From assembly GCA_001636495.1 (NCBI GenBank), contig KV440964.1, positions 1,256,666 through 1,320,665 of the forward strand: a stretch of DNA of 64,000 bases, in the 5' to 3' direction. Made by a program: the position numbers and the translations under genes. The stretch is from Sutcliffiella horikoshii (GTDB taxonomy: Bacteria > Bacillota > Bacilli > Bacillales > Bacillaceae_I). The notes below the pieces were generated by a model. That model searched no databases. It had not been told where the DNA came from and was given only the letters and a program-made list of their open reading frames with translations. Positions 8,540-17,774 of this stretch are shown in pieces (positions within the stretch are counted from its first letter, which is position 1; each line of letters begins with the position of its first letter).

Positions 8540-9547
8540 TTGAAGCAGACTATCTATGAACAATATGATTTAAGGGTGGAAAGGAAACAAAGGGTGCGGC
8601 AGTTTGATGCTTTCTGGGCTAATCGTGTGCTCTACATCATGGTACCTGTTGGTCACTTCGAGGAGGAGGAAGTTGATGAACTTCAAAAGATAAGTGACTA
8701 TATGATACGCACGCACCAAGATATATATGTTAGTTCTTTTGTGAAAAATAAAAGTGATTCGTACATTACTGAAATAGATGGAAAAAAAATTGCGCTTTTC
8801 AGAATGCCCTACAACAATAACTCGCTTAAACTTTATGTCGGAAAAGAATTGGCAACCTTCCATTACCATGCAAGGAGCTTTCCCTCAAAAGTGACAGCCA
8901 TTAACCGTGTTGGACAGTGGAAAGATTTATGGGTGAAAAGAATCGATCAGATGGAAAGCTTTTTTAGGGAAAAAGTCAGAAGCAATCCAGTAGATGTGTT
9001 TGATACGCAATTTGTAGAATCTTTTCCGTACTATTTAGGTTTAACCGAAAATGCCATACAGTATTTGGTGGACACGGAGCTAGATGATAGCCCGATGATA
9101 AATGACGCGGCAACCTTATGTCATCATCGATTCACAGATCTTACTTGGCAACAGAACCAGTGGATGAAGCTTCCGACAGACTGGATATTTGATCATGCCA
9201 GCAGAGACCTGTCTGAATGGATACGGGCCGAATGTCGAAAAGGAATAGATATGAATCCGGCGAAAATACAGACCTTCCTCCAAGACTATGAAAGAGTCTC
9301 CCCGCTTTCTAGTTTCTCCTGGAGACTTTTATATGCACGCCTTGTATTCCCGGTCCACTATTTGGAATGTGTGGAGGATTATTATACAAGTGGTCCTGTG
9401 GCAGATAAAAAGTGGCATGAAGACAGGATGAGAGGGGTTCTGCAATCATCAAGCTATTATGAACAGTTCCTTGGGGATTTTTATGATTTGGCTGGTGTGC
9501 CTGCCAAGACGTATGGAATCCCAATATTGGACTGGGTGAAAAACTAA
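8540..9547 (+). CDS. yutH: Spore coat-associated protein YutH
   Basis: A 335-residue protein of the YutH/CotI family, which has a protein-kinase/aminoglycoside-phosphotransferase-like fold and is linked to the spore coat. It has no signal peptide. The start is TTG at 8540, eight bases after AAGGAGG. Typical family positions include SFPYYLGLTENAIQYLVDTE and LCHHRFTDLTW, where kinase catalytic residues would lie; the canonical HxDxxxxN loop is altered to HHRFTDLTW. A SigE-like -10 at 8503-8510 would fit mother-cell expression but the -35 is poor. Confidence 0.88.
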   Translation: MKQTIYEQYDLRVERKQRVRQFDAFWANRVLYIMVPVGHFEEEEVDELQKISDYMIRTHQDIYVSSFVKNKSDSYITEIDGKKIALFRMPYNNNSLKLYVGKELATFHYHARSFPSKVTAINRVGQWKDLWVKRIDQMESFFREKVRSNPVDVFDTQFVESFPYYLGLTENAIQYLVDTELDDSPMINDAATLCHHRFTDLTWQQNQWMKLPTDWIFDHASRDLSEWIRAECRKGIDMNPAKIQTFLQDYERVSPLSSFSWRLLYARLVFPVHYLECVEDYYTSGPVADKKWHEDRMRGVLQSSSYYEQFLGDFYDLAGVPAKTYGIPILDWVKN

Positions 9548-9651
9548 GCGTTTTCCCTATATAGGTATGTATCGGAAAAGCCATGAGTGATAAAATGACA
9601 ATAATTGAAGTAGCAATCATTCCAGACAACATGAAGCAGGGAGAGAAGAAA

Positions 9652-10617
9652 ATGACAAGGCCTTATGTGTTTATTACGAGAAAGCTATCAGAAGAGATAT
9701 TGGTTCCACTAAAGGATATAGCGGAAGTGGAGATGTGGAACAGTGACAGCGAGGCAGTCCCTCGTGAAGTGCTAATGAAAGAGGCACGTAAAGCGGACGC
9801 ATTGTTGACGATGCTTTCCGATAAAGTGGATACAGAGTTATTAGATCAATCCCCGAATCTTAAGGTAGTGGCGAACCTTGCAGTTGGCTATGACAATATT
9901 GACGTAGAAGAGGCGGCTAAACGAGGCGTTACTATCTGCAATACCCCGGACGTGCTGACGGAAACAACCGCTGATCTTACCTTCGCTCTTATGCTTGCTA
10001 CTGCAAGACGCATTACCGAGGCGCAGAAATATGTGAAGGAGGGACACTGGCAAAGCTGGAGTCCCTACCTGCTTGCAGGAGCGGATGTACACCATAAGAC
10101 AATCGGTATAGTAGGGATGGGAAAGATAGGACAAGCAGTGGCAAGGCGGGCTAGAGGCTTTGGAATGGAAGTGCTTTATCATAACAGAAATCGTCATATG
10201 GAAGCGGAGCAGGAGGTAGGTGCGTCTTATCGTACCTTTGAAAAGTTACTCGAAGAATCCGATTTCGTTGTTTGTCTGACTCCGTTGACGGAAGCAACCC
10301 GACACTTATTTGATAAGGATGCTTTTAATAGGATGAAAAAGTCCGCTTTCTTTATCAATGTCGGCAGGGGACAGGTGGTCGATGAGGAGGCACTGATAAG
10401 AGCTCTGCAGCAAAAAGATATTGCCGGAGCGGGTCTTGATGTATTCTATCAAGAACCGATTGGGTCTGATCATCCACTATTGCAGTTGCCGCAGGTTGTA
10501 GCGATCCCACATATCGGCAGTGCAAGTGTGGAAACAAGAACAACGATGATGAAGCTATGCCGAGATAATATTATGGCGGTGCTTCAAGGCAAAGAGCCGA
10601 AAACAAAGGTCCAATAA
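9652..10617 (+). CDS. D-2-hydroxyacid dehydrogenase (glyoxylate/hydroxypyruvate reductase type)
   Basis: A 321-residue NAD(P)-dependent D-2-hydroxyacid dehydrogenase. The Rossmann motif GMGKIGQAVARRARGFGMEV begins near residue 152, with NR at the end of the second strand favouring NADPH. The catalytic Arg lies in NVGRGQVVDEEAL, the Glu in the DVFYQEP region and the His in PHIGSAS. The sequence is closest to the GyaR/GRHPR group that reduces glyoxylate or hydroxypyruvate. The start at 9652 is preceded by GGGAGAG; upstream in-frame ATGs lack one. In B. subtilis yuxL is expected near here, so this gene appears to occupy a variable slot. Confidence 0.88.
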   Translation: MTRPYVFITRKLSEEILVPLKDIAEVEMWNSDSEAVPREVLMKEARKADALLTMLSDKVDTELLDQSPNLKVVANLAVGYDNIDVEEAAKRGVTICNTPDVLTETTADLTFALMLATARRITEAQKYVKEGHWQSWSPYLLAGADVHHKTIGIVGMGKIGQAVARRARGFGMEVLYHNRNRHMEAEQEVGASYRTFEKLLEESDFVVCLTPLTEATRHLFDKDAFNRMKKSAFFINVGRGQVVDEEALIRALQQKDIAGAGLDVFYQEPIGSDHPLLQLPQVVAIPHIGSASVETRTTMMKLCRDNIMAVLQGKEPKTKVQ

Positions 10618-10621
10618 TGTA

Positions 10622-10677
10622 AAAGACTGAGTTTTGGTACACCTTCAACGGTGGACTAGAACTCGGTCTTTCTTTAT
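10622..10677 (+). terminator. Terminator of the hydroxyacid dehydrogenase gene
   Basis: AAAGACTGAGTTTT pairs with AGAACTCGGTCTTT, with inner ACC/GGT pairing. A T-rich tail follows. Confidence 0.8.
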
Positions 10678-10753
10678 ATAGCTCTGTTCAACGCCGCTGT
10701 TGATTTAACAAAGCCATTTATATAGAAAAATTTCTCTTTACTCCCCCAACAAG

Positions 10754-10782
10754 TTAAACGCTTACATAGATAAAACGTTTAA
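10754..10782. promoter_or_regulatory. Inverted repeat upstream of the hom promoter (possible operator)
   Basis: TTAAACG at 10754-10760 and CGTTTAA at 10776-10782 form a perfect inverted repeat with 15 bases between, ending ten bases before the -35 of the hom promoter. It may bind the threonine-pathway regulator, for which ThrR is the B. subtilis precedent; this is inference. Confidence 0.4.
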
Positions 10783-10791
10783 AATAACCCC

Positions 10792-10820
10792 TTGTCAAGC
10801 ATACAAAACCACACTATAAT
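10792..10820 (+). promoter_or_regulatory. SigA-type promoter of hom-thrC-thrB
   Basis: TTGTCA at 10792-10797, a 17-base spacer and TATAAT at 10815-10820. The predicted leader of about 110 bases is mostly the repeat at 10869-10938. No T-box or riboswitch fold was recognised in it. Confidence 0.75.
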
Positions 10821-10868
10821 GTCCATTATATAAAAACAAATGTACACACAGAAAAGACAAATAAAAAA

Positions 10869-10938
10869 AGGGGTCAGACCCCTCTTTAGCACATTAGAGC
10901 AATGAGGGTCAGACCCCCCTTTAGGGGAGTGGAGCGTA
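10869..10938. repeat. Second locus of the GGGTCAGACCC repeat, abutting the hom start
   Basis: Unit A (10869-10904) is AGGGGTCAGACCCCTCTTTA continuing to TTAGAGCAATG. Unit B starts at 10905 with AGGGTCAGACCCCCCTTTA and then diverges to GGGGAGTGGAGCGTA, which runs straight into the GTG start of hom. The GGGGAG of unit B is the only ribosome-site-like sequence for hom. Both units match those at 8260-8331 closely. Confidence 0.85.
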
Positions 10939-12237
10939 GTGAAGGTGATTTCAGTTGGTTTGTTGGGGTTAGGTACGGTTGGTTGTGGGGTTGTGAAGAT
11001 TGTGGAGAATCATCAGGATAAGTTGATGCATCAGGTGGGGTGTCCGGTTAGGGTGAAGAAGGCGCTTGTGAAGGATTTGCATAAGGAGCGATTGGTGGAT
11101 TTAAATCCGGATTTATTGACACTGCATGCTGAAGAGGTGCTCGATGACCCGGAAATCGATGTGGTTATTGAGGTGATGGGGGGCGTAGAAGAGGCACGAC
11201 ATCACATTTTAAGAGCCCTTCATAATAAAAAACATGTCGTTACTGCTAACAAAGATTTGATGGCCGTGTATGGATCAGAGCTGCTGGCAGCGGCTGCAGA
11301 AAACAATTGTGATCTATTTTATGAAGCGAGTGTGGCAGGTGGCATTCCAATCCTAAGAAGTTTAGTAGACGGACTTGCGTCAGATAGAATTACAAAAATG
11401 ATGGGGATTGTGAATGGAACGACAAACTTCATCCTGACGAAAATGAATAACGAAGGTTCTTCCTATGAGGAAGTGTTGAAGGAGGCACAGGCGCTGGGAT
11501 TTGCTGAAGCGGATCCGACAGCAGACGTGGAAGGAATTGATGCTGCAAGGAAAATGGCCATCCTATCCACGTTAGGGTTTTCCATGAATATTGAGCTGAA
11601 GGATGTCCAGGTGAAAGGAATCAGTGCCGTTTCCGAAGAAGACCTGAACTACAGCAAAAAACTTGGCTACACAATGAAGCTGATCGGCATTGCCCATCGT
11701 GAAAAAGAAAAGGTGGAGGTCAGCGTGCAGCCGACACTTCTCCCACATGCCCATCCATTGGCAAGTGTTCAAAACGAATACAATGCTGTTTATGTGTACG
11801 GGGAAGCAGTCGGGGAAACGATGTTCTACGGACCAGGTGCAGGTAGTCTTCCGACAGCAACAGCTGTTGTATCTGACCTGGTGGGAGTAATGAAGAACAT
11901 GCGCCTTGGTGTAAATGGAAAAAGCATGGTTACTCCTCAGTTCCAGAAGACATTAAAAGAAAAAGACGAAGTACAAGCAAAGCATTTCCTACGCGTGCAC
12001 GTTCAAGATGAAATAGGGGTACTCTCTCATATTACGAATCTTTTTTCTCAAAAAGGTGTAAGTTTCGAGAAGATTTTGCAGCTTCCATTAAAGGAAGATG
12101 CTTTAGCGGAAGTAGTGGTCGTCACACATCATGCATCCCTCCAGCGGTATGAGAACCTGCTAGAGGAGCTTGCTGACATGAAGTATGTGAAAGAAATCAA
12201 GAGCAGTTACCGGGTGGAAGGAGAAGTGGCCGTATGA
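10939..12237 (+). CDS. hom: Homoserine dehydrogenase
   Basis: A 432-residue enzyme that reduces aspartate semialdehyde to homoserine, the branch point to threonine and methionine. The N-terminal nucleotide motif [13 protein letters not shown] lies at about 7-19, the catalytic domain contains [13 protein letters not shown] and [14 protein letters not shown], and an ACT-type regulatory domain occupies about 350-430. The length and N-terminus agree with B. subtilis Hom. The start is GTG at 10939. It is the first gene of a translationally coupled threonine operon. Its leader holds a repeat pair rather than a recognisable attenuator. Confidence 0.97.
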   Translation: MKVISVGLLGLGTVGCGVVKIVENHQDKLMHQVGCPVRVKKALVKDLHKERLVDLNPDLLTLHAEEVLDDPEIDVVIEVMGGVEEARHHILRALHNKKHVVTANKDLMAVYGSELLAAAAENNCDLFYEASVAGGIPILRSLVDGLASDRITKMMGIVNGTTNFILTKMNNEGSSYEEVLKEAQALGFAEADPTADVEGIDAARKMAILSTLGFSMNIELKDVQVKGISAVSEEDLNYSKKLGYTMKLIGIAHREKEKVEVSVQPTLLPHAHPLASVQNEYNAVYVYGEAVGETMFYGPGAGSLPTATAVVSDLVGVMKNMRLGVNGKSMVTPQFQKTLKEKDEVQAKHFLRVHVQDEIGVLSHITNLFSQKGVSFEKILQLPLKEDALAEVVVVTHHASLQRYENLLEELADMKYVKEIKSSYRVEGEVAV

Positions 12238-13292
12238 TGTGGAGAGGTCTAGTCAAGGAATATAGCAGATATTTGCCAGTAAGTGAACGTACACCAAACG
12301 TCTCCCTTCAGGAAGGAAACACGCCACTTCTTTTTCTAGAAAAGCTTTCTGATCAACTGGGGGTCGAATTACATGTGAAAGTGGAAGGAGCCAATCCGAC
12401 CGGTTCCTTTAAGGACAGAGGCATGGCACTTGCTGTCGCCAAAGCGAGGGAGGAAGGAAGTACAACGGTGGTATGCGCCTCCACAGGCAACACTTCGGCC
12501 TCAGCAGCGGCTTATGCGGCAAGAGCGGGAATGAAATGTATCGTGGTTATTCCGGACGGGAAAATTGCACAAGGAAAGTTAGCACAGGCTGTCATGTACG
12601 GTGCGGAAATTTACTCCTTGGATGGGAATTTTGACGAGGCATTGCAGATGGTGCGCCGATTATCGGAAGAGCTTCCTATCACACTGGTAAACTCGCTGAA
12701 CCCTTACCGTATAGAAGGACAGAAGACCGCAGCATTTGAAGTGTGCGACCAGCTTGGAAAGGCCCCTGATGTTCTCGCTCTTCCTGTAGGAAATGCAGGG
12801 AATATCACCGCTTACTGGAGAGGGTTTCAGGAATATCATCGTGACCAGGCTACAGGTTTACCTGAGATGCGAGGATTTGAGGCGGAGGGAGCTGCGGCAA
12901 TCGTGCTGAACCGGGTCATCCCGAATCCTGAAACCATCGCAACCGCCATCCGGATCGGCAATCCTGCCAGCTGGGAATACGCTGTCCAGGCAGAGAAAGA
13001 CTCCAATGGGAAGATTGATTTTGTCACAGATGAAGAAATGCTGTACGCCTATAAATTATTGGCCCAGACAGAAGGGGTGTTTGCAGAACCTGCATCAAGT
13101 GCATCTGTTGCAGGGGTAATCAAACAGCTGAAGACAGGTGAACTTTCAAAAGGGAAACAGGTGGTCTGTGTTCTCACAGGTAACGGTTTGAAGGACCCTG
13201 TGACCGCCACTAACCATGCGAATGTAAAAGTACAGCAAATCCCGAACGACTATTCCCAACTGATGAAATCCTTTGAAGGTGTTACAGTATGA
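12234..13292 (+). CDS. thrC: Threonine synthase
   Basis: A 352-residue PLP enzyme that converts O-phosphohomoserine to threonine. The PLP lysine is K60 in GSFKDRG, the phosphate-binding loop is PVGNAGN, and the STGNTSAS motif is present. The stop of hom and the start overlap as ATGA; a second ATG at 12237 gives the N-terminus MWRGL expected from relatives, so either may be used. The shared AAGGAG lies ten bases before the first. Confidence 0.96.
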   Translation: MMWRGLVKEYSRYLPVSERTPNVSLQEGNTPLLFLEKLSDQLGVELHVKVEGANPTGSFKDRGMALAVAKAREEGSTTVVCASTGNTSASAAAYAARAGMKCIVVIPDGKIAQGKLAQAVMYGAEIYSLDGNFDEALQMVRRLSEELPITLVNSLNPYRIEGQKTAAFEVCDQLGKAPDVLALPVGNAGNITAYWRGFQEYHRDQATGLPEMRGFEAEGAAAIVLNRVIPNPETIATAIRIGNPASWEYAVQAEKDSNGKIDFVTDEEMLYAYKLLAQTEGVFAEPASSASVAGVIKQLKTGELSKGKQVVCVLTGNGLKDPVTATNHANVKVQQIPNDYSQLMKSFEGVTV

Positions 13293-14209
13293 AAGAATAC
13301 AGAGACAGTTTTGTTATAAAAGTCCCTGGAAGCTCCGCCAATTTAGGGCCTGGATTTGATTCAATCGGAATGGCCGTGAATAAATATGTCACACTTTTTG
13401 TAAACCATGCAGACGAATGGAAGTTTACAAGTGTCCCGCCACTTTCCATAAAAAAAGAGGAAAACATTCTTTGGACCGTTTGTCAGGAGCTGCAAAAGCT
13501 GTGGGGAGTGGAAGCTCCTCCGGTACACGTCTTAACAATGAGTGATATTCCATTGGCAAGAGGCCTTGGGAGCAGTGCGGCTGCAATTGTCGGCGCCATT
13601 GAGATTATGAACGTCCTATGCAATAAAAATCTTTGTCCAGATGAAAAACTGCAACTTGCAGCCAAGTTTGAAGGCCATGCTGATAATGTTGCTGCCTCCC
13701 TTTATGGAGGCCTCGTTGTCTCCACCTATCAGAATGATAAATGGGAGTATGTTAAGCTACCTGTAGAGGAACTGGAAATGGTCGCGGTCATCCCTGATTT
13801 TGAGGCGAAAACAAAGGACTCGAGAGGATTGCTCCCAGACCGTCTTCCGTTTGGAGAAGCGGTGGCAGGAAGCAGTCATGCCAATGTTATGCTGGGTGCA
13901 TTTATGTTGAGAAAATGGGATCTCGTGGGCAAGATGATGGAAAGCGATATCTTTCATGAGCCATATCGTCAAAAGCTGTTTCCAGAGTTCCAAAAACTGA
14001 AGGCTAGAGCAGGAGAGGCGGGAGCGTTTGGTGTAACCATCAGCGGCGCCGGACCGACTGTCATCTGTTTTTGTGAAAAAGGAAAGGGGAGAAAGGTAGT
14101 AAGTACGCTCTCTTCTGAATTTCCACAGTATAAGGTAGAGCTGCTGCAGGTGAGTAAAGTGGGCAGTGAGGTACATTCCAATCATTTATGCAGAGTTTCA
14201 TCCATCTAA
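13289..14209 (+). CDS. thrB: Homoserine kinase
   Basis: A 306-residue GHMP-family kinase that phosphorylates homoserine for ThrC. The GHMP ATP loop is [16 protein letters not shown] near 90-105. The C-terminal glycine-rich motif is [14 protein letters not shown]. It starts within the thrC stop (ATGA overlap) and has GAAGGTG upstream, so translation is probably coupled. The last gene of the operon; a strong terminator follows. Confidence 0.96.
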   Translation: MKEYRDSFVIKVPGSSANLGPGFDSIGMAVNKYVTLFVNHADEWKFTSVPPLSIKKEENILWTVCQELQKLWGVEAPPVHVLTMSDIPLARGLGSSAAAIVGAIEIMNVLCNKNLCPDEKLQLAAKFEGHADNVAASLYGGLVVSTYQNDKWEYVKLPVEELEMVAVIPDFEAKTKDSRGLLPDRLPFGEAVAGSSHANVMLGAFMLRKWDLVGKMMESDIFHEPYRQKLFPEFQKLKARAGEAGAFGVTISGAGPTVICFCEKGKGRKVVSTLSSEFPQYKVELLQVSKVGSEVHSNHLCRVSSI

Positions 14210-14212
14210 ACG

Positions 14213-14258
14213 AAAAAACCTGCAAGCTGACTTAAGATGTCTGCTTGCAGGTTTTTTT
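14213..14258. terminator. Terminator after thrB, shared with yutI
   Basis: AAAAACCTGCAAGC pairs with GCTTGCAGGTTTTT across 14 bases. It is symmetrical and serves both convergent units. Confidence 0.9.
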
Positions 14259-14267
14259 ATCACTATA

Positions 14268-14504
14268 TTAGAATACTTGCTCTACTTCGATGATGCCTGG
14301 TACTTCTTCCAGTAATGCACGTTCAATACCAGCTTTTAGTGTGATAGTGGAACTTGGGCAAGAACCGCATGCACCTAAAAGACGCAGCTTTACGATGCCG
14401 TCTTCCACATCTACTAATTCACAGTCCCCTCCGTCACGAAGAAGAAATGGACGTAATTTATCTAGTACTTCCTGAACTTGCGCATTGATTTCCGGGTTAG
14501 ACAT
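14268..14504 (-). CDS. yutI: NifU C-terminal-like Fe-S scaffold YutI
   Basis: A 78-residue Nfu/NifU C-terminal domain protein that carries or delivers iron-sulfur clusters. The cluster-binding pair is C46 and C49 in ACGSCPSS; a third cysteine, C28, lies in [11 protein letters not shown]. Full length for the one-domain form of Firmicutes. GGAAAGGAGCG precedes the ATG. It is divergent from yuzD, which carries another CxxC, so this corner of the chromosome is concerned with thiol or Fe-S chemistry. Confidence 0.92.
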   Translation of the reverse strand: MSNPEINAQVQEVLDKLRPFLLRDGGDCELVDVEDGIVKLRLLGACGSCPSSTITLKAGIERALLEEVPGIIEVEQVF

Positions 14505-14669
14505 AGTTATCGCTCCTTTCCTTACATAATTCTATTATAAAGAAAACATCCCAAAAAATCTATTGCTCTGCACTGGGTCTTTTTAGGAAATTGAGATTAA
14601 TTTCATGAAAAAGAAAGCGTTTTACGTTAAAATGAAGTAAAAGCTGTGAATGTTGGGGGATGTCGCGTT

Positions 14670-14996
14670 ATGAAGAAAACGGTAGAAATTTGTGTGTATG
14701 GTGCAGAAGTGCTTTGCCCAAGCTGTGTCAACCTGCCATCATCGAAAGAGACGTATGAGTGGCTGGAGGCTGCAGTGGCAAGAAAATTTCCAGAACAGGA
14801 ATTCACCATCTCCTATATAGATATTTTCAAAACGGAGGAATGTGACGGAGAGAAGAAAGAATTCGCCACAAGAGTGGTGGAAGAAGATATGTTTTATCCG
14901 GTAGTGGTGATTGAAGGAGAGATTGTGGGAGAAGGAAACCCTAAGTTAAAAACAATCTACTCTGAAATGGAAAAGCACGGGTATGTCGCACAATAG
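14670..14996 (+). CDS. yuzD: YuzD family thioredoxin-like protein
   Basis: A 108-residue protein of the YuzD (DUF1462) family, with a predicted thioredoxin-like fold. The CxxC pair is C16 and C19 in EVLCPSCVNLPSSKETYEWL. The C-terminal half holds YPVVVIEGEIVGEGNP, similar to the cis-Pro strand region of thioredoxin folds. The start is ATG 14670 with GGGGGATG upstream; the longer frame begins without a ribosome site. Function unknown; probably redox or Fe-S related. Confidence 0.87.
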   Translation: MKKTVEICVYGAEVLCPSCVNLPSSKETYEWLEAAVARKFPEQEFTISYIDIFKTEECDGEKKEFATRVVEEDMFYPVVVIEGEIVGEGNPKLKTIYSEMEKHGYVAQ

Positions 14997-15004
14997 CCGT
15001 AAAT

Positions 15005-15046
15005 AAAAAAATCCCCAAAAGTCATTAGACTCTTGAGGATTTTTTC
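15005..15046. terminator. Bidirectional terminator between yuzD and yutJ
   Basis: AAAAAATCC and AGTC pair with GACT and GGATTTTTT around an ATTA loop. Confidence 0.85.
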
Positions 15047-16114
15047 TTACCCGTTATGATATTTGTACATCCAAAGAATACCGGATTTCAATAGCCTTGC
15101 AACGCGGCCAGTCAGTGGACGTTCGTTTACGAGTCCGAAGCCGTGTTTTTTTCCAAGAGACCCAAGTACACCTTTTAGCTTGATGGCAGGGAATTCTTCA
15201 GGAGGCGTTTCTCCGTTCCAGCGCTTCAATAACACCTGGACAATCTGTTCGGCTTGTCCTTCCGCCAACTGCGCGCTTGGAGCATGAGGGAGGCTTGCAC
15301 AGTCCCCGACAACATAGACGTTCTCATGACCTGGAATGTTATGCTGTTTTGTCAGTACGACACGTCCTTGTCCATCTTTCTCTACTTCAAGGTCTCGGAC
15401 TACTTTATTCGGCTGGATTCCAGCAGTCCAGACGATGACATCACAATGGACCGGTTCGTCATGGTTATAAAGAGTGTTCTCTTCTACACGGGTAATGTTG
15501 GAACCGTTCACTACCTCTACACCGTGCGTTTCAAACCAATTTTGCACATACTTACTAAGTCTTTCAGGAAAGCTTGATAGGATGATTTTCCCGCGGTCAA
15601 ACAATTTGATAGTTAAATCGGGACGGCTTTCACGCAGTTCACTAGCAATTTCCACTCCGCTTAATCCGCCTCCAACAATCGCTACCACTTTGTTTGCCGC
15701 CAAATCATTTAGCGCCTGATACGCTTTTCGGGATTTGTTGATGGTCTGGATACTGTAAGTGTATTCTTCAGCCCCAGGGATATCATGATACTTATCCTCA
15801 CAGCCAAGGCCGATGATCAGATCGTCAAAAGAAAGGGTACTCTGATCTTCAAAGTGAACCACTTTCTCTTCCATGTCCACTTTTGTAACCTCTCCGTATT
15901 TAACGGAAAGTCTTTCATGTTCCGGAAAAGTGACACGTACATGATGGTCTGAAATCGTTCCCGCAGCCAACGCATAGAATTCCGTTTTTAAACTATGGTA
16001 GGGAGCTCTGTCCACTAGCACAATTTCAGTATCAGATGGTAATTGATTAGGTAGCAGACGGTGGAGAATACGCATTCCACCATAACCTGCGCCGAGCACA
16101 ACAAGTTTTTTCAT
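15047..16114 (-). CDS. yutJ: NDH-2-like FAD-dependent oxidoreductase YutJ
   Basis: A 355-residue pyridine nucleotide-disulfide family flavoprotein of the type II NADH dehydrogenase group. The FAD motif LGAGYGGMR is at the N-terminus. The NAD(P) motif VAIVGGGLSGVEIASEL lies near 145, and the second FAD contact VYVVGDCASLPHAPSAQLAEGQ near 270. It is shorter than YumB in this window, with which it shares the fold. It probably oxidises NADH at the membrane face, but the acceptor is unknown. The start has AAAAAGGGG upstream. Confidence 0.86.
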   Translation of the reverse strand: MKKLVVLGAGYGGMRILHRLLPNQLPSDTEIVLVDRAPYHSLKTEFYALAAGTISDHHVRVTFPEHERLSVKYGEVTKVDMEEKVVHFEDQSTLSFDDLIIGLGCEDKYHDIPGAEEYTYSIQTINKSRKAYQALNDLAANKVVAIVGGGLSGVEIASELRESRPDLTIKLFDRGKIILSSFPERLSKYVQNWFETHGVEVVNGSNITRVEENTLYNHDEPVHCDVIVWTAGIQPNKVVRDLEVEKDGQGRVVLTKQHNIPGHENVYVVGDCASLPHAPSAQLAEGQAEQIVQVLLKRWNGETPPEEFPAIKLKGVLGSLGKKHGFGLVNERPLTGRVARLLKSGILWMYKYHNG

Positions 16115-16472
16115 AGCAGCTAAAACCCCTTTTTAAGCTAGTAAAGTCAAGAATATAGTAAACGTCCACCTTATTTAAGAGGTGGTTTTGGAATATAATA
16201 GAAGAAATCTAGTGATCTCATTAAGCTTTATGTGAAGGAAAACACATATTATGATACAATTGCGCTTTCATTCGGTAAAATGTATAACACGATTAAATAA
16301 AATAACATTAAAAGTATATCGAAATTATGACAAAATAACAACATTCTTTCAGAAAATAGTTCAGCTTTGGCTAGGAATCCCGGTATTTCGTTTGAGCCAT
16401 AAAAATAAGTTTGATAATTGACGTTTTAAGGAAAAAAAGGTAGCATGAAAGGGCAATAGAGGGGTGAAAATA
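16115..16472. other. Divergent intergenic region between yutJ and yuzB
   Basis: AT-rich 358-base gap. It holds a small hairpin, CCACCT at 16166-16171 with AGGTGG at 16180-16185, that would lie in the yutJ leader. Otherwise I see no confident promoter, riboswitch or gene. Confidence 0.5.
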
Positions 16473-16709
16473 GTGAAGCCAATCATCGAATTTTGTATAA
16501 GCAATCTAGCCAGTGGTTCACAAAAGGCGAGAGAAGTATTGGAAAAGGATCCTAATCTGGATATAGTGGAATATGGATGTCTAGGTTATTGTGGAAAATG
16601 CTTCGACACGCTTTTTGCGCTCGTAAACGGTGATGTCGTCTCGGGTGAAACACCGGAACAACTGGTAGACAACATATATATATATTTGGAAGAAAACCCG
16701 ATGTTTTAA
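16473..16709 (+). CDS. yuzB: YuzB family (DUF1450) cysteine-rich protein
   Basis: A 78-residue protein of the DUF1450 family, nearly collinear with B. subtilis YuzB. Four cysteines, C8, C36, C40 and C43 (CLGYCGKC), resemble the spacing seen in thioredoxin-like [2Fe-2S] ferredoxins, which suggests a metal or cluster site. The start is GTG at 16473, six bases after GGGGTG; the frame upstream has no ribosome site. Function unknown. Confidence 0.86.
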   Translation: MKPIIEFCISNLASGSQKAREVLEKDPNLDIVEYGCLGYCGKCFDTLFALVNGDVVSGETPEQLVDNIYIYLEENPMF

Positions 16710-16733
16710 TCAGGCTCTTTTCTTAAAAATCAT

Positions 16734-16775
16734 AAAAAAAGCATGGAACCGACAATCTGGTTCCATGCTTTTTTA
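16734..16775. terminator. Bidirectional terminator between yuzB and the DUF2225 gene
   Basis: AAAAAGCATGGAACC pairs with GGTTCCATGCTTTTT across an eight-base loop. Confidence 0.92.
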
Positions 16776-16781
16776 TATGCT

Positions 16782-17474
16782 TTAACTTGTCGTCTGCAGT
16801 TTGGAGGCAGCACGAATTTCGTACCAGCGGTCTCTTGCTTTTTCAACAAGCCGCTTCTCTTTTTCTTTCGCTTTATGCTGGATGACCATCTGGAAAAACT
16901 GAATTGCCTGTCTTTCTTGGTCAAGCCTGCTGTGGAGATCTCCAATTAGATAGAGAAGCTTGATTTCGGACATATCTTTTTCTTCAAAATCTCCTGTGGA
17001 ATAGGAGATTTCAAATTGTTCCACTGCGAGTTGAAGAAATCGCTGCTCCTGCGTTGTGTTCTTTTCAACGGTACGATAGATCCAGGCTAGTCGCAGGTAA
17101 AGGCCTGCCATCACAATCGCTGCTTCTTTTTTAATAATTCCTGAATATATCCCAAGCTTATAAGCATTGATGGCGGTTTTGACAGATCGGATCTGACCGT
17201 AGTCTTTGTACTGCCAATGTTTTTGGATTTTTGTCCGGATTGCTTGAAGAGATTCTGACGTGAATTTGTCGCTGAATTCATCCGTGACAGCATATCCACA
17301 TTGTGGACAGACGGAAACATAATAGAGGAGAGGGTTTGTCTCCTCGGATTGGTAAGTGGAACAAAAATCCGTGTCATGTGACAAAGGGCGGATATAACGG
17401 GATTTAATTTTCAATGTACTATATGCATGCTTGCAATTTTCACATGAAATATCGCGACTATAATATTGTTCCAT
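16782..17474 (-). CDS. DUF2225 family zinc-ribbon/TPR-like protein
   Basis: A 230-residue cytosolic protein of the DUF2225 family. Two CxxC pairs, C11/C14 and C56/C59 (CENC and CPQC), form a probable zinc site. The rest is helical with tetratricopeptide-like repeats (AGLYLRLAWIYR, LLYLIGDLHSRLDQ, AIQFFQMVIQ), so it may be a scaffold. The start is ATG 17474, five bases after AAGGGTG. Function unknown. Confidence 0.85.
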   Translation of the reverse strand: MEQYYSRDISCENCKHAYSTLKIKSRYIRPLSHDTDFCSTYQSEETNPLLYYVSVCPQCGYAVTDEFSDKFTSESLQAIRTKIQKHWQYKDYGQIRSVKTAINAYKLGIYSGIIKKEAAIVMAGLYLRLAWIYRTVEKNTTQEQRFLQLAVEQFEISYSTGDFEEKDMSEIKLLYLIGDLHSRLDQERQAIQFFQMVIQHKAKEKEKRLVEKARDRWYEIRAASKLQTTS

Positions 17475-17652
17475 CCAAACACCCTTTCTCGACAATTTAA
17501 TACAAAAGTACCACAAAACCTTGTACGTAACAACTTTAATGAATCTATATACCTATTTAAGAAGTGTGTTTTTTTCCTTGTCTATACATTTTTTTGAAAA
17601 AGTTGGGTAATTTATTTTAGAGGACCTTGATTTGAGAACGGTTTCGTAATTC

Positions 17653-17694
17653 CTGTAACATTTTTACAGAAAAAAGTTCTTTCAAACGCTTTCA
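17653..17694. promoter_or_regulatory. Candidate operator sites upstream of yutK
   Basis: Two elements lie in the 300-base gap before yutK. CTGTAA at 17653-17658 and TTACAG at 17664-17669 form an inverted repeat. TTCAAACGCTTTCA at 17681-17694 matches a catabolite (cre) consensus at 12 of 14 positions. Carbon control of a nucleoside transporter would be sensible, but neither site is proven and no clear -35/-10 pair was found. Nothing else is seen in 17475-17774. Confidence 0.35.
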
Positions 17695-17774
17695 TTTCGT
17701 AGTAAAGTGTTATTGTGATAGTTAGATGTCTGACGACAAACAACTTGCAGAAATTTCTAATAGAGGTGAATATT

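Noticed and set aside
10860-10938. T-box or attenuator in the hom leader
   Set aside because: No T-box sequence or leader peptide rich in threonine codons was found; the leader is explained by the palindromic repeat.
16115-16472. Rex or Fur site between yutJ and yuzB
   Set aside because: Several AT-rich half-sites were inspected, but none reached a convincing palindrome.
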